From: DASWJZ01 sp963792885
GTDB taxonomy: Bacteria > Pseudomonadota > Alphaproteobacteria > Rhizobiales > Afifellaceae
Length of the DNA: 64,000 nt
Assembly (NCBI GenBank): GCA_963792885.1
Contig: CAWBXX010000007.1
Location: 1 to 64,000, forward strand
Direction of reading: 5' to 3'
How positions within the stretch are numbered: the stretch's first letter is position 1; each line of letters begins with the position of its first letter. Below, piece by piece: positions 1 through 9,556 of this stretch. Below the pieces are notes generated by a model that made no database searches, had not been told where the DNA came from, and worked only from the letters and a program-made list of their open reading frames with translations. Position numbers and translations under genes: made by a program.

Positions 1-492
1 AGCACGGCCGAGCGCGGCAGTGTAACTCGGCATTCCTCGGGTTACCGAGTTGTTCGCCCTGCGCCTTTCGCTGCGCCAGCGCGGCCTTCGTCCGGTCCGA
101 GATCAGCCGTCGCTCCTTCTCGGCGAGTGCGGCGTAGAGGTGCAGCATGAAGGGGTCGGCGTCGGCGCCCAGCTCGGCGACGATGAAGGGCACGCGCTGC
201 GCCATCAGTCCTGAGATGAAGGCAACGTCGCGGGGAGAGCCGATCGAGCTTGGCCACGATCACCGCACACTTGCGGCCACGTGCGGCTGAGAGGGCAGAC
301 AGCGGCAAGCCGAGGGCGCCGGTCGAGCGCATCCGCGCCCTTGCCGCTCTCTGCCTCAACAAACTCGGCTCTCGAGGGAGAAGCCTTCCGCCTCGGCGAA
401 GCGCCGCACTGCCTCTCGCTGGGCGTCGATTTCGAGGCCGGACTTCCGCTGTCGCTCCGTGGAAACGCGGAGAAGGCAACGGCCGGCTTCAT
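1..492 (-). pseudogene. Degraded serine recombinase (resolvase/invertase N-terminal domain)
   Basis: Pieces of a serine recombinase N-terminal domain lie in order on the minus strand but in changing frames. First comes MKPAVAF, then LRVSTERQRKSGLEIDAQRE with the conserved catalytic-serine context (RVS), then a segment with AVIVAKLDRLSRDV, the usual helix around the LDRLSR motif. The last piece reads FISGLMAQRVPF and continues to KERRLISDRTKAAL. At least four frame changes occur in under 500 bases, so no functional protein can be read. The gene runs off the left edge, so the C-terminal DNA-binding part is not seen. Family membership is firm from the motifs. That it is a dead gene rather than a badly sequenced one is inference. 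Confidence 0.75.
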
Positions 493-900
493 GACGAAAC
501 GGTATACCACCGTTTGCCGTTTGGTGGAAGGCGGACATTCGGCTAACGCACTGCAAATAAACGGCTATTTGTGTTGCAACGCGACATTGATTAGGTGCTT
601 CGAGGAGATTGCCCTGGGGGCAGCCCAGTCGCCTGGCAAGGTCGCAGGGGCACTGGTTCGATTTCCGGAGTAACCGACAAAGCGGACATCAACTCAGGAC
701 GGCTGAAAGGCGACTTCTGACCCCGAGCGGACATTCGGGTCCGGTTCCTTGATCGCTTCCATCCTCGGCGTAGGCGGGCATCCAAGGCCGCCCCTCCACG
801 CGGGAGATCTATCATCAGGCGTACATGCGGATTTCCGTGTAATCTCGCACTCGCCGATCCGCCATAATGCAAAAGTGACGAAAAGCGTTGGATTAGCCTT
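493..900. other. Non-coding stretch between recombinase remnant and cyclase
   Basis: I see no convincing gene in either strand here. It holds the start-side flank of the recombinase and the upstream region of the cyclase gene that begins at 901. There is an AT-richer patch near 540-600. Confidence 0.4.
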
Positions 901-3095
901 ATGGAGCGCCAACTCGCTGCAATACTTGCTGCCGACGTGGTGGGTTACAGCCGCCTCATGGGCGACGATGAAGTGGGCACGCTTGCGAGGCTGCAGACCT
1001 GCCGCCGGGAACTGGTTGACCCGCAATTCAAGAGTTTCGCGGCCGTATCATCAAACTCATGGGTGATGGCGCGCTGGTTGAGTTCGCTAGCGTCGTCGAC
1101 GCCGTGCAATGTGCTGCCGCGATCCAGCGCAGTATGGCTGGTTACGATCAAGGCATCCCTGAAGCAGGGCAAATCCGATTTCGCATTGGCGTCAACCTTG
1201 GTGATGTCATTGTGGACGGAAGCGATATCTATGGCGACGGGGTGAACATTGCCGCGCGACTGGAATCGATTGCGGAGCCCGGCGGCATCTGCATTTCCGG
1301 TACGGCATTCGACCACGCGGTGCACAAGGTCGATGTAGATTTTGCGCCGCTTGGCGAGCAGCGCCTTAAGAACATTGCCAACCCGGTTCGCGTTTACCGG
1401 GTCCTGCTGGATGGCGGAAAGGGAAGAGTCGCCTCCGCACGAATCCGGCTGGACCGCCGGGTTGCAGCTCTTGGAGGCGTAGCGGCGCTTGTAGCCATTT
1501 TCCTCTTGGGCCTGTTCGCGTGGCCGTGGCAAACGGACGACATTGCCAACGGAAAACCATCCGTTGCTGTGCTGCCATTTGCTAACCTGAGCGGCAACTG
1601 ACTCAGGATTATTTTGCCGACGGCATAACCGAGGACTTGATCACGGACCTTACAAAGCTGTCAGGCCTCGATGTCATCGCTCGCAACTCTGTCTTCGCAT
1701 ACAAGGGAAAGCCTGTCGTTTTGGCCGATGTAGGGCGCGCCCTTGGCGTGCGCTTTGTCGTTGACGGTAGCGTCAGGCGTACCGGCGATCAAATCCGTCT
1801 CAATGCGCAGCTGATCGATATAGCCACAGGTGACAATTTGTGGGCCAATCGGTTCGATCGCGAGCATCGCGGAAGTGTTTGCCGTTCAGGACGAGATAAG
1901 CCGAGAAATCGCCAAAGCTCTCGGCGTGCAGCCTTCTGCTGCGGAGAGCGAGAGGATGGCGCGTCCACCGACCGCCAATCTCGAGGCTTACGATACCTAT
2001 CTGCGTGCGGAGCGTGAGGCACGCACAGGCCGGCACGAAGGATTGAGCGAGGCGCTTGCCCTCTATGAAAAGGCGCAGAAGCTCGACCCTACCTTCGCTG
2101 AGGCCTTTGCTGCCGACGCACGCACCAGCGTCTATGTTTGGCGTATGGCTTTGATGACATTACTCAGGGCGCGCTTGCGAGAAGGAGAGCCTATGAAAAG
2201 GCAAGCAGGGCGTTGGAGCTCGATCCAGAGTCTTCATCCCCATATGCCGTTCTCGGCATGATGCAGGTCATTGATCGCCGCTACGAAGATGCAATCACCT
2301 CGGCTGAACAGGCTGTCGCATTCGGCCCCGGAGACGCGGAAACCCAAATTGCGGTGGGATACGTTCAGCTGTTCGCCGGCAATCATTCCGAAGCGGCTGT
2401 GGCAGTTGAGACGGCCCTGAAACTCGATCCCAATTTGTCTCCGATAGATCGGGAAGTTGTCGGCCTTGTCTTTCTTTTGCAAGGGGACACCGGGAAAGCC
2501 ATTAAGTCTTTTGAACGCGCTCGCGCCGATGCTCCGGCAGCGGGCGGCTTTCGAATTCTGCTCGCGGCGGCCTATGCTCGCGCCGGCCTTTTGAATGACG
2601 CGCAAGGCTGCAATCGCGGACGGCCTCCGGTTGGTGGCTAGCAACCGAATCCTCGCTCGGGCCCGGTCATTAGCTTCATTTCGAAATATTTTTGGCCACC
2701 TTCGCAAGGCGGAGGACCTCACTCTTATCGTCGATGCCCTGCGTGACGCTGGACTGCCTGAATGGCCGTTTGGCTTCACCGCCGACGACAAAGATCGATT
2801 GAATGGCGAGGAAATTAGGTCCCTCGTTAGTGGTAAAACCCTGAAAGGCCAGCTTGAACCCGATGGCCAACCCGCCATCATGCAAATCGGACAGGATGGC
2901 ACGGCAGGCTTTCGCACCATGACACGAATGCTGACCGAGAGAGTCTACGTCGACGGCGACCTATTATGTGAGCAAAGCGAAAATCTATTTGGACGTCCCG
3001 TTTGTGGGCCCGTCTATAGGCGCACAGACGCGGCCGAAAGGGGGTATTCCTATGTCAATGCAACTATGGTGTTTCATTTCGTGACAGTGAATTGA
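901..3095 (+). CDS. Class III adenylate cyclase with TPR C-terminal region (frameshifted)
   Basis: Read across frames, this is one protein of about 730 residues. It starts MERQLAAILAADVVGYSRLM with the metal-binding Asp in AADVVGYS, continues to KLMGDGALVEF (adenine-selecting Lys and second metal Asp) and DIYGDGVNIAARLE (adenine-selecting Asp). A single membrane segment follows (VAALVAIFLLGLFAW), then PSVAVLPFANLSGN, then the FADGITEDLIT periplasmic-type domain common in this cyclase/TolB-like/TPR family. TPR-like helices come next (EALALYEKAQKLDPTFAEAF; YEKASRALELDPESS; AVETALKLDP). A small C-terminal domain ends in YSYVNATMVFHFVTVN. Frame changes fall near 1045, 1600, 1865, 2135 and 2605. 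All catalytic residues are intact, so the breaks may be sequencing errors. It would convert ATP to cAMP; its signal is unknown. A second gene of the same architecture lies at 44.1 kb. Confidence 0.8.
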
Positions 3096-3106
3096 GTCCG
3101 CCAGTC

Positions 3107-3631
3107 TCACGGGCGATTGATCGCGTTCCAATCCGGCTGATCAAGTGCCAGCTTCGCCTGGACGACTGGCCAGTTCGCATCACCGTTTGGGACAAGATTT
3201 TCCGAGTTGTCTGCAAAAATAGCGGCGTTGCCTTGGTCGTATATGAGGTAGAGCTTTCCATCGATAATTTTGAAAGCTTCGGGATCGACATTGACTGTCA
3301 CTGATCCGTGGAGAGCCACTTCGCCCGCACAATACCCACCATACTGGGGAGCGTATTTGGTGGGTTCACTCATGAACATTGCCTTGTGTTCTTCGCTGGC
3401 GAAATGCCACGGCGTCCCTAGCCATTCATACGAGAATTCTTCCGAGCCTTTCACCGCCTTTCCTTCGGTGAAATAAGCGACCGTGTCGTAGCCCATGATT
3501 GCGACGCCGCCGAAGTAACCAGTGTTGACGGGGTCATCGGCGAGTGCGGATCCTGCCCCGATCGCGGCGACCGAAAACATAGCCGCTGACACCGAACGGC
3601 GAACTGGTTTCGATATGATGCCAGTGCTCAT
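3107..3631 (-). CDS. YHS domain protein, exported
   Basis: A protein of 174 residues. The start at MSTGIISKPVRRSV is preferred over an upstream Met because it gives a clean signal peptide (basic n-region, then AAMFSVAAIGAGSALA before the DD). The mature part holds the YHS-type fold: GGVAIMGYDTVAYFTEGKAVKGS, then FEYEWLGTPWHFASEEHKAMFM-like spacing and YAPQYGGYCAGEVA. YHS domains are found in metal-transport and metalloenzyme proteins; this family of small exported YHS proteins is common in proteobacteria and its exact role is unknown. It lies 14 bases downstream of the ankyrin gene on the same strand, so the two are probably cotranscribed. It converges on the cyclase gene. Confidence 0.8.
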   Translation of the reverse strand: MSTGIISKPVRRSVSAAMFSVAAIGAGSALADDPVNTGYFGGVAIMGYDTVAYFTEGKAVKGSEEFSYEWLGTPWHFASEEHKAMFMSEPTKYAPQYGGYCAGEVALHGSVTVNVDPEAFKIIDGKLYLIYDQGNAAIFADNSENLVPNGDANWPVVQAKLALDQPDWNAINRP

Positions 3632-3645
3632 CTCTGCTCTCCCGT

Positions 3646-4236
3646 TTAGTCGTGGATGGCTTCGCACTTTGCAGCGTCAGCTTCGCCAAGGACATCCGCT
3701 TGGCACGTGGCTCCATGGCGTTTGTAGAGTTTGATGATTTCCGTGTTGCCCTTCCAGAACGCGCGAGTTATCGGCATGTAGCCATGACCCTCGGCGCGGT
3801 TTACGTCCGCACCTTGCGAAATGAGGAATTCTGCTAGCTCCACATGGTTTTCCTCGCCCGCCACGATGAGCGGCGTGACGCCCGATTTGTTAGCAGCGTC
3901 TTCAAGCCCCGCTCCCTTCTCAAGCAGTAGCTTGGCAATCGGGAGGCTTCCGGAAAATGCTGCCGCGTGCAGAGGGGTAAACCCACCAGAATTGCGCGCC
4001 ATAACATCTGCGCCTTGGCTCAGCAGCACCTCAGCGACCTCGAGTTGGTTGCCTAGAGCAGCATTGATGAGGGGGGTCGCCTGGTCTGGTGTCCGACTGT
4101 CTACCGCTTGGCCAGCGGCCAAGGCCTGCACTACGGCTTCCTTGTCGCCAGCAGCAACTGCGTCGAACAAAGGGTCGCCCGCAGCTACACTTGTCGATGC
4201 GAACGCCAACACCAAAAGTGCCAACAGTCCACGCAT
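3646..4236 (-). CDS. Ankyrin-repeat protein, exported
   Basis: A protein of about 196 residues with a signal peptide (MRGLLALLVLAFASTSVAAG) and then four to five ankyrin repeats. Repeat landmarks are DPLFDAVAAGDKEAV, ATPLINAALGNQLEVAEVLL, FTPLHAAAFSGSLPIAKLLL and VTPLIVAGEENHVELAEFLI, each followed by a QGADV or EKGAG turn. The start at MRGLL is chosen because it begins the signal peptide; an in-frame Met 17 residues upstream is less likely. Ankyrin repeats bind other proteins, probably periplasmic ones here. Pairing with the YHS protein downstream suggests a joint periplasmic function, which is inference. Confidence 0.8.
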   Translation of the reverse strand: MRGLLALLVLAFASTSVAAGDPLFDAVAAGDKEAVVQALAAGQAVDSRTPDQATPLINAALGNQLEVAEVLLSQGADVMARNSGGFTPLHAAAFSGSLPIAKLLLEKGAGLEDAANKSGVTPLIVAGEENHVELAEFLISQGADVNRAEGHGYMPITRAFWKGNTEIIKLYKRHGATCQADVLGEADAAKCEAIHD

Positions 4237-4491
4237 ATTGTTGGATACCACGCGCCAGATTTCAAACAAGATTGAGCCGGTGGGCAACGGGAGTCCGCAA
4301 GTGGTGCATCCCGGAAGTGCTGCGCTGCCGGCGACTTCTGAGGATCAACACAAAGCGGACTGGTCGGCTGAGAGCGGCCTTTTTGAGATCAGCGCCTACT
4401 TGCGGTCCGACTGAGATCGGTGGCCGTTCTTGGCATTTGCAGCCCTCGTCAGTTCCGGCACGGCCTGAGACCTCAGCGCCTGCTGCGGAGA

Positions 4492-4923
4492 TCACGACCT
4501 TGATCGACTGCCCGGTGCGCGCGCCGGAGAACTCAGCGGTGCGCAATGCTGGAAGGCAGCAATCGATGCCTGAGCGGCTTCGATCTTTCGATCGAGCTCT
4601 TCCTCGGTGATCTTGCTCAGGTCGTAGAAGCCAACCCGGTGATCCTGTGAGGTCTCGCGCCACCCACCCTTGGTCTTCAGCCAGAAGATCGCGGCGGTAA
4701 TGGATTGTGGTCCTTCGGTGGTTGCCTTGCGGAAGAGGCTCTCCGCCACCTTGGCCGTCGCCTTGACCTGGCCGTTGTCGAGCTCGTGCCTGTAGTGCTT
4801 ACGTAGCGTCTTCGGATCGATGCCGATGACGCTCGCAATGTTGAGCTCCGGGACCCCATGGGCGGCCATCGCCTCGACCTGACGGCGGCTGGTGGCGTCG
4901 GGCCGTTGCGCGCGGCGTCCCAT
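4492..4923 (-). CDS. Small helix-turn-helix protein, prophage-like
   Basis: A protein of 143 residues. The N-terminal half (RRQVEAMAAHGVPELNIASV then IGIDPKTLRKHYRHEL) is a helix-turn-helix of the kind found in phage terminase small subunits and resolvase-type DNA-binding proteins. The second half carries AESLFRKATTEGPQSITAAI and FWLKTKGGWRET. It matches the product at 5102-5374 over most of that smaller protein, so the two are paralogues. The C-terminal tail (after ITEEELDRKIEAAQAS) is an extra segment. I infer a DNA-binding role in a prophage or integrated island; the exact function is not known. Confidence 0.65.
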   Translation of the reverse strand: MGRRAQRPDATSRRQVEAMAAHGVPELNIASVIGIDPKTLRKHYRHELDNGQVKATAKVAESLFRKATTEGPQSITAAIFWLKTKGGWRETSQDHRVGFYDLSKITEEELDRKIEAAQASIAAFQHCAPLSSPARAPGSRSRS

Positions 4924-5101
4924 GTCATGCCGGCTTTCAGGTGATGGCTCATGGCGATGATGCGGTCGCCGGCGGGTGCGTTCGCTTCAACAGGCGCGGC
5001 AGCAGGAACGTGCGTCGACATTCGCCCGAGGCGCGCCAGGAGGATTCGCGCGCTTTGTCCTTCACCTCCAGCGTGATCGGCGGTCCATGCGCGCCGCTGA
5101 C

Positions 5102-5374
5102 CTAGATGACGTGGGTTTCCTTCCAGCCGGCGCGGGTCTTGAGCCAGAAGATCACCTCGCGGCCCTCGCCTGTGGCCTTGCGATAGAGGTTCTCTGCCAC
5201 CTTGGCGTTGGCCTTCACGTGGCCATGGTCGAGTTCGCCGCGATAGTGCTTCCTCAGCGTCTTCGGAGACACGCCGACCACGCCGGCGATGTCGGCCTCC
5301 GGCACACCGTAGCCGGCCATGGCTTCGACCTGACGGCGGACGCTCGGATCGGGCTTGTGGGCAGGACGCGCCAT
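5102..5374 (-). CDS. Small helix-turn-helix protein, paralogue of the 4.5-4.9 kb gene
   Basis: A protein of 90 residues, start MARPAHKPDPSVRRQV. It shares the order of motifs with the neighbour at 4492-4923: RRQVEAMAGYGVPEADIAGV, VGVSPKTLRKHYRGEL, then KVAENLYRKATGEGREVI and FWLKTRAGWKET. The tail beyond the WKET motif is missing, so it is shorter. The start is set by similarity to the paralogue; a longer in-frame reading upstream has no matching sequence. Two adjacent diverged copies suggest duplication or two layered prophage remnants. Confidence 0.65.
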   Translation of the reverse strand: MARPAHKPDPSVRRQVEAMAGYGVPEADIAGVVGVSPKTLRKHYRGELDHGHVKANAKVAENLYRKATGEGREVIFWLKTRAGWKETHVI

Positions 5375-5375
5375 C

Positions 5376-5615
5376 TCAGCCGCCCCGGTCAATGAAGCAG
5401 CCGCGCGCATTCTGCGTTTGCTCGGCAAATTTGCCCCTCGGGAGGGGCGGTTTTGCGCAGCCACGCGCAGGACCGGGGGAGGGATCGCTACCGAGGCGGA
5501 AGGGCCAGAGGCTGCACCCCATGAGCCGGCAGTCCCGCACCTCGGGCGGCTGGTAGCAGGAGCAGTCCAAGCACTTCTGCCGGACAGCGTGGAGGATGGC
5601 GGCCTTGGTGGTCAT
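5376..5615 (-). CDS. Small cysteine-containing conserved hypothetical protein
   Basis: A protein of 79 residues beginning MTTKAAILHAVRQKCLDCSC. It has a cysteine cluster (CLDCSC, then DCRLMGCSLWPFRLG). Short proteins with this KCLDC...C.LWPFR pattern recur in alphaproteobacterial prophages, usually beside helix-turn-helix genes like the one just downstream. The cysteines could bind a metal. Its stop lies one base before the start of the 5102-5374 gene. Its ATG overlaps the stop of the preceding reading frame (ATGA). Function unknown. Confidence 0.6.
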   Translation of the reverse strand: MTTKAAILHAVRQKCLDCSCYQPPEVRDCRLMGCSLWPFRLGSDPSPGPARGCAKPPLPRGKFAEQTQNARGCFIDRGG

Positions 5616-5806
5616 TGGCCGGCCTCGCTGCTCTCGAACTCAAGCTCGCCAAACGCTGTCGCATCGGCATTGCCGTTTGCATGCGGAGGGAGCAGTCCCG
5701 AGGCTTCAGAAGCCGGGGTGGAGCCGGGGGGGCTGCACAGCTCCGAGCATGGCGGACGATCAGCGAGGAACAATGTGAACCGCCCGTTGCGGGTGGCTTT
5801 CGCTCA
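5612..5806 (-). CDS. Possible small hypothetical protein, start unclear
   Basis: An open frame ends ...GNADATAFGELEFESSEAGQ and its stop overlaps the next gene's ATG (ATGA), which is a typical operon junction. The frame extends back through PCSELCSPPGSTPASEAS and RNGRFTLFLADR, but no ATG is present; a frameshift in the first 50 bases is possible. I include it because of the tight coupling and acidic, protein-like tail. Function unknown. Confidence 0.3.
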
Positions 5807-6060
5807 GGCAGCCAACTCGTATCTTTCGCGCAGAAGGACCGCGATCTTCTCCACGCTCGTATTCTTCATCTGCCCCCCACTCCGAATGGTTCCGGCGATC
5901 CGCCACCCGCCACCGTCCGAGGGCACAACGACAACGCCGTGCACCTCGCTGCAATCCGGCCGACGGCTGCTTCTTGCATGATAAGCGCCTCAAGCTCTTC
6001 GGCTGTCTTCCTTTCCCTCAACATCTTCCCCGCCCCCGAATTGCAAATCTCGTTGTTCAT
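5804..6060 (-). pseudogene. Small hypothetical protein with internal frameshift
   Basis: The first part reads MLRERKTAEELEALIMQEAA after an upstream Met. Near 5950 the sensible frame changes to VHGVVVVPSDGGGWRIAGTI and ends EKIAVLLRERYELAA. Together they look like a small alphaproteobacterial protein of roughly 70-85 residues often found near such prophage genes. The split is inferred from the two halves; function unknown. Confidence 0.4.
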
Positions 6061-6087
6061 GCTCTGTTCTTAGCATAATCTGGTGTC

Positions 6088-6315
6088 ATGATCCAGCGCC
6101 ATAAGCGCCGTCCCGAGCTGTTCGACACAGAAAAGCGCAGGTTGCTCGAAGCGCTGCGGCAGTGTCGGAAGGCGATCATCGCTAGCCATCGGGTGCTCCA
6201 TCCTTGGAGCCCGACGTACCAGCTTGGGCACGAGGTGACCGAGGCGATCGACGATCTTGCGGGAGAGCTGACTGGCGACCGGAGGTTCTTTCATATCGCG
6301 TCGAGCACGCGATAG
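6088..6315 (+). CDS. Hypothetical protein
   Basis: A protein of 75 residues, start MIQRHKRRPELFDTEKRRLL. It is mostly helical and charged (EALRQCRKAI, then HEVTEAIDDLAGELTGDRRF), with no membrane segment and no motif I recognise. It runs opposite to the preceding small genes and shares the intergenic region 6061-6087 with them as a divergent unit. Its amino-acid composition is protein-like, unlike the opposite strand. Function unknown. Confidence 0.5.
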   Translation: MIQRHKRRPELFDTEKRRLLEALRQCRKAIIASHRVLHPWSPTYQLGHEVTEAIDDLAGELTGDRRFFHIASSTR

Positions 6316-6650
6316 GGTCTTTCAATGTCCGACGGTGCTGACTTCCCGGAAGACGATCAGTTCGATGCCGGAGGAAATCGGCCGAGCCGAAGATGCAACG
6401 ACCTTTGCAGACTCGGATCGTCCTCGTCGTTCTGAGCGCCGCGTTTCCTGGGCTCCGGAGACGCATCCGCCGTATTGTTTTCGTAAAGGGGGACGCTGGG
6501 ACTGAGAGCGACCAACCGTCTTCTCATCTTGCTCAATATGGGACGATTTGGGTTGTGTCTGTCGGCCTGGATGAAGAAATCTTCGGTCGTAAGCGAAGGC
6601 GGTGCCCCGCCAGCAGGCGTGCCTGGCTCGATGGAGGTGCGTCCGAAGAC
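6316..6650. other. No supported gene
   Basis: Short open frames occur in both strands here, but none has a credible start with protein-like composition beyond about 45 residues. It may hold decayed gene fragments of the same island. Confidence 0.3.
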
Positions 6651-6809
6651 CTACACCATCGCGGCAATAACCGCCGCTGTCAGCACGACGAAAACGGCGC
6701 TCGCGAGAAGTTCGCCACCGGGATCTTCCTGCACGCACGCAAAGGTGCCTTCCGGATCGGGGTGTCCGATGATGCCTCTCGGAGTTCGCGAAAAACGAAA
6801 ACGAGCCAT
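6651..6809 (-). CDS. Possible small single-pass membrane protein
   Basis: A 52-residue frame starts MARFRFSRTPRGIIGHPDPE and ends in a hydrophobic stretch, ELLASAVFVVLTAAVIAAMV. A GGAG-type ribosome site (GCGGAGAAAA) stands just before the ATG. The product would be anchored by its C-terminal helix. Evidence is only composition and ribosome site. Confidence 0.35.
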   Translation of the reverse strand: MARFRFSRTPRGIIGHPDPEGTFACVQEDPGGELLASAVFVVLTAAVIAAMV

Positions 6810-7199
6810 CGATTTTTCTCCGCTAAGGGATGCGGTCGAAGACTTAAAGTCACGGGCCTCGAAATGGTTCCGAGCGGCGTTAACTAGTAATCTACCACCG
6901 GGATCCCTGCCGGGTTGCCACTGTCGAAGCGAAGGACGTTCAATGGCAATGCTGCCCATCCCTATCGATGAAATCAGGCATTGCACCTTGAGGCCGTGGA
7001 GGGTGCGTTCGGATCGATAGACGCGCCCTGAGCCTGATGACCAAAAGGGTTGCCTGCCAACCTGTCCGCTAATGAGGCCAAAGGCGCGTGCGTATTCCCA
7101 TCAAGGCCACGGCCCGCGAGCCGATCACACAAGCCGAATACATATCAGCGACTTCCGCAATCCACGCACAAGCTCACTTGCGATCAGCAGCCGGTCCAT
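6810..7199. other. No supported gene; decayed accessory DNA
   Basis: Nothing recognisable is seen on either strand. The segment separates the small membrane-protein frame from the IS110 remnant and is probably eroded island DNA. Confidence 0.3.
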
Positions 7200-7349
7200 A
7201 CATTCGGGTCAGAAGCGGACCTCCGCCGGCTGGCGCAGACCTCCGGGTTCAAGAAGGCCCGCGTCGCGGTCGCGCGCAATCTCGCCGTCATTCTCCATGC
7301 GATGTGGAAGAGCAATACCGAGTTCCGTTGGAGCAAGGAGGCAGCATGA
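7200..7349 (+). pseudogene. IS110-family transposase, C-terminal remnant
   Basis: The frame ends KKARVAVARNLAVILHAMWK followed by NTEFRWSKEA and a stop. This is the usual C-terminus of IS110/IS1111 transposases, where an ARVAVARKLAVILHRMW-like helix precedes a TEFRW...EA end. The upstream catalytic regions (DEDD and serine domains) are absent, so only a fragment is left. Confidence 0.55.
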
Positions 7350-7645
7350 CTACCACCATGCAATCCTGAACTCGGTTCAACGGAGCGTCCCCGCCGGGAC
7401 GCATAGCGCGGATCAGGCCGTCCCCATTGATGCCGGTCGACGGATTCCGATCAAGGCGTGGACCACTTCGGCCGATCCACCATCCGACGCCAACATGCGG
7501 CATCCATGCGGTTGACCGCGGAGAGAACTCTGAGCCCGGCGAGAGCGCGACATCCCGAGAAACAAACCCTTGACCGGCGCGATTAGAGAACCCAGTGGGG
7601 GCCGATCAAGTAGATGGTCGATGACCTGACGAGGCCAGGGGCTGA
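7200..7645 (+). mobile_element. IS110-type element remnant (3' end)
   Basis: The transposase C-terminus is followed by about 290 bases that resemble the non-coding right-hand end of IS110 elements: GC-rich, with GAGAACCCAGTGGGGGCCGA near 7588 in the position where related elements have GAGAACCCATG. The left end is not present. No target-site duplication can be set because IS110 elements often make none. Confidence 0.45.
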
Positions 7646-7926
7646 CTTCACGTTGGCCAACACGAAGACCAACACCACCCCCACGCCTCGATAGAATAAT
7701 GTAACAAATGAGGGAACAAATTGATAGATTGACAGAAAGCAGAACCAAAAGCAATCACATAGATAATAGAAAAGGCGGACGCTCCCTCCGCCAGAACCCC
7801 ATTTCACCTGTCCAACTAGGAGACATCGGTTCCCGTCAGACCGAAGGAGCCGGTTTTGCCAACTTCCTGTTTGCGACTGTCTGAGGCACGATGCGCTCTT
7901 AGTCGGGCCCGTCGGGAAGGACCGCC

Positions 7927-9476
7927 ATGCCGATTGCCGGACCGCCGCTGGAAGCGCCTGTCACCCTCTGGGAGATACTGAAGGAGAGGTCTCGACACAA
8001 AGCCGGATGCGGACGCGCTCGTTTCGCGCCGGCGGCGCTGGACGTGGCGGATGCTCGATTCCACTTCCACCCGTCTGGCCGGCAGCTACCTCGACCTTGG
8101 TCTTGCTCCGGGCGACCGGATCGCGTCGCTCATGCCGAACCGCACGGAGCTGATGGTCCATTACCTGGCCTGCATGAAGTGCGGGCTGGTCGCGGTGCCG
8201 CTGAACTATCGCTACATGGCGCCGGAAATCGACCATGCGCTTGACGTGAGCGGGGCGAAAATCTTGCTCGCCCATGACGAACGCCGGGAAGACCTGGCGC
8301 AACAGCAAACTTGCCGGCAAACTTCCGCTTGGCCAGATCAGCTATGACGAGAACGGCGGACGAGGTGACCCAAGCTTCAAGTCGCTGACGGAAGGCGAGC
8401 CGACCCGCGAATTCGCCCCTCCGAAGATGGGGGACCCCGCGATCATCTTCTTCACCTCAGGCAGCACGGGCAAGCCGAAGGGCGTCAGCCACAGCTTCGA
8501 GACGTTGGGCTGGATCGTCGCCAGTGCAGCCAAGAGCTGGGAGATGGGTCCCGACGACGTCATGATGCCCGGCGGGTCGGCCTCCCATGTCGGCGGGCAC
8601 CATTTGTCTATGATGACGTTTGCCACCGGCGGCAGGGTGGTCATGCCGCGCACCTTCGACGGCGACGAAATCCTGCCGCTGTTGCGCGAAGAACGGCCGA
8701 CCAAGATGTGGATGCTGCCGTCGGCGCTTTATGCGCTGACCCGCGATCACGGCGCCCGCCACGCGGATTTTGCCTCGGTCCAGGCGTGCTATTCCGGCGG
8801 CGACAAGGTTTCCGAGGCTCTCGAGAAGGAGTTCACCGCGCTCGCCGGCATCGTGATCAACGAGGACTACGGCATGACCGAGATCGGCATTCCGACCGTT
8901 AACCCGCCGACGGCGGTGAAGATCGGGTCCATCGGACGTCTTGGCCCGGCCTATCAGGCCTCGCTGCGTGACAACGACGGCCGCGAGGTGGCTCGCGGTG
9001 CGGACGGGCGTCTTTGGATCAAGTTCCCAGGCAATATGGTCGCCTATTGGAACAATCCTAAGGCGACGGCCGAGACAATCGTCGATGGCTGGCTCGATAC
9101 GGGCGACGTGATGAGCGCCGACGAGGACGGCTATCTCTGGTTCCATGGCCGCCAGAAGCAGATCATCATCCACGACGGCTCGAACATCTGCCCGCAGGAA
9201 GTGGAAGCCGCGCTGCTCGAACACGATGCGGTGGCGATTGCCGGCGTCGTTGGCGTGCAAAGCCCCCTGCACGGCGAAAATGTGCGCGCCTATGTTACGC
9301 TGGAACGTGGAGCACCCCCGCCCACGATGCAGGACCTCGTCCAGTTCGCTCGCGCGCGCGTCGGCTACAAGGCGCCAGAAGAGATCATCTTCCTTGACGA
9401 GATGCCGCTGAATGCGACCGGGAAAGTGGATCGCATGGCCCTGAAGAAGATGGCGGCCACCGGTGGTGCCGCGTGA
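7927..9476 (+). CDS. AMP-dependent acyl-CoA synthetase/ligase (frameshifted)
   Basis: About 515 residues when read across two frame changes near 8000 and 8285. It begins MPIAGPPLEAPVTLWEILKE. The body has the adenylate-forming core: FFTSGSTGKPKGV (P-loop), NEDYGMTEIG (motif for the adenine pocket), GWLDTGDVMSADEDGYLWFH and the hinge GRQKQIIIHDGSNICPQEVE. The C-terminal catalytic lysine lies in LNATGKVDRM. The family activates carboxylic acids to acyl-AMP and then acyl-CoA; the substrate cannot be read from the sequence. It has no close partner gene in the same strand, so pathway context is lacking. The frame breaks lie in the N-terminal third while the active site is whole. Confidence 0.85.
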
Positions 9477-9556
9477 CACGCGGCGGAGCAGGGCGGGCGC
9501 CAAAAGCTCCGCTGGCCTCCGGAACTGTTAAACGACAACCATCGCGCCAGAGGCTG

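Noticed and set aside
640..675. T-arm-like GGTTCGATT, possible tRNA 3' end
   Set aside because: No acceptor stem, anticodon arm or CCA-compatible end can be folded around it.
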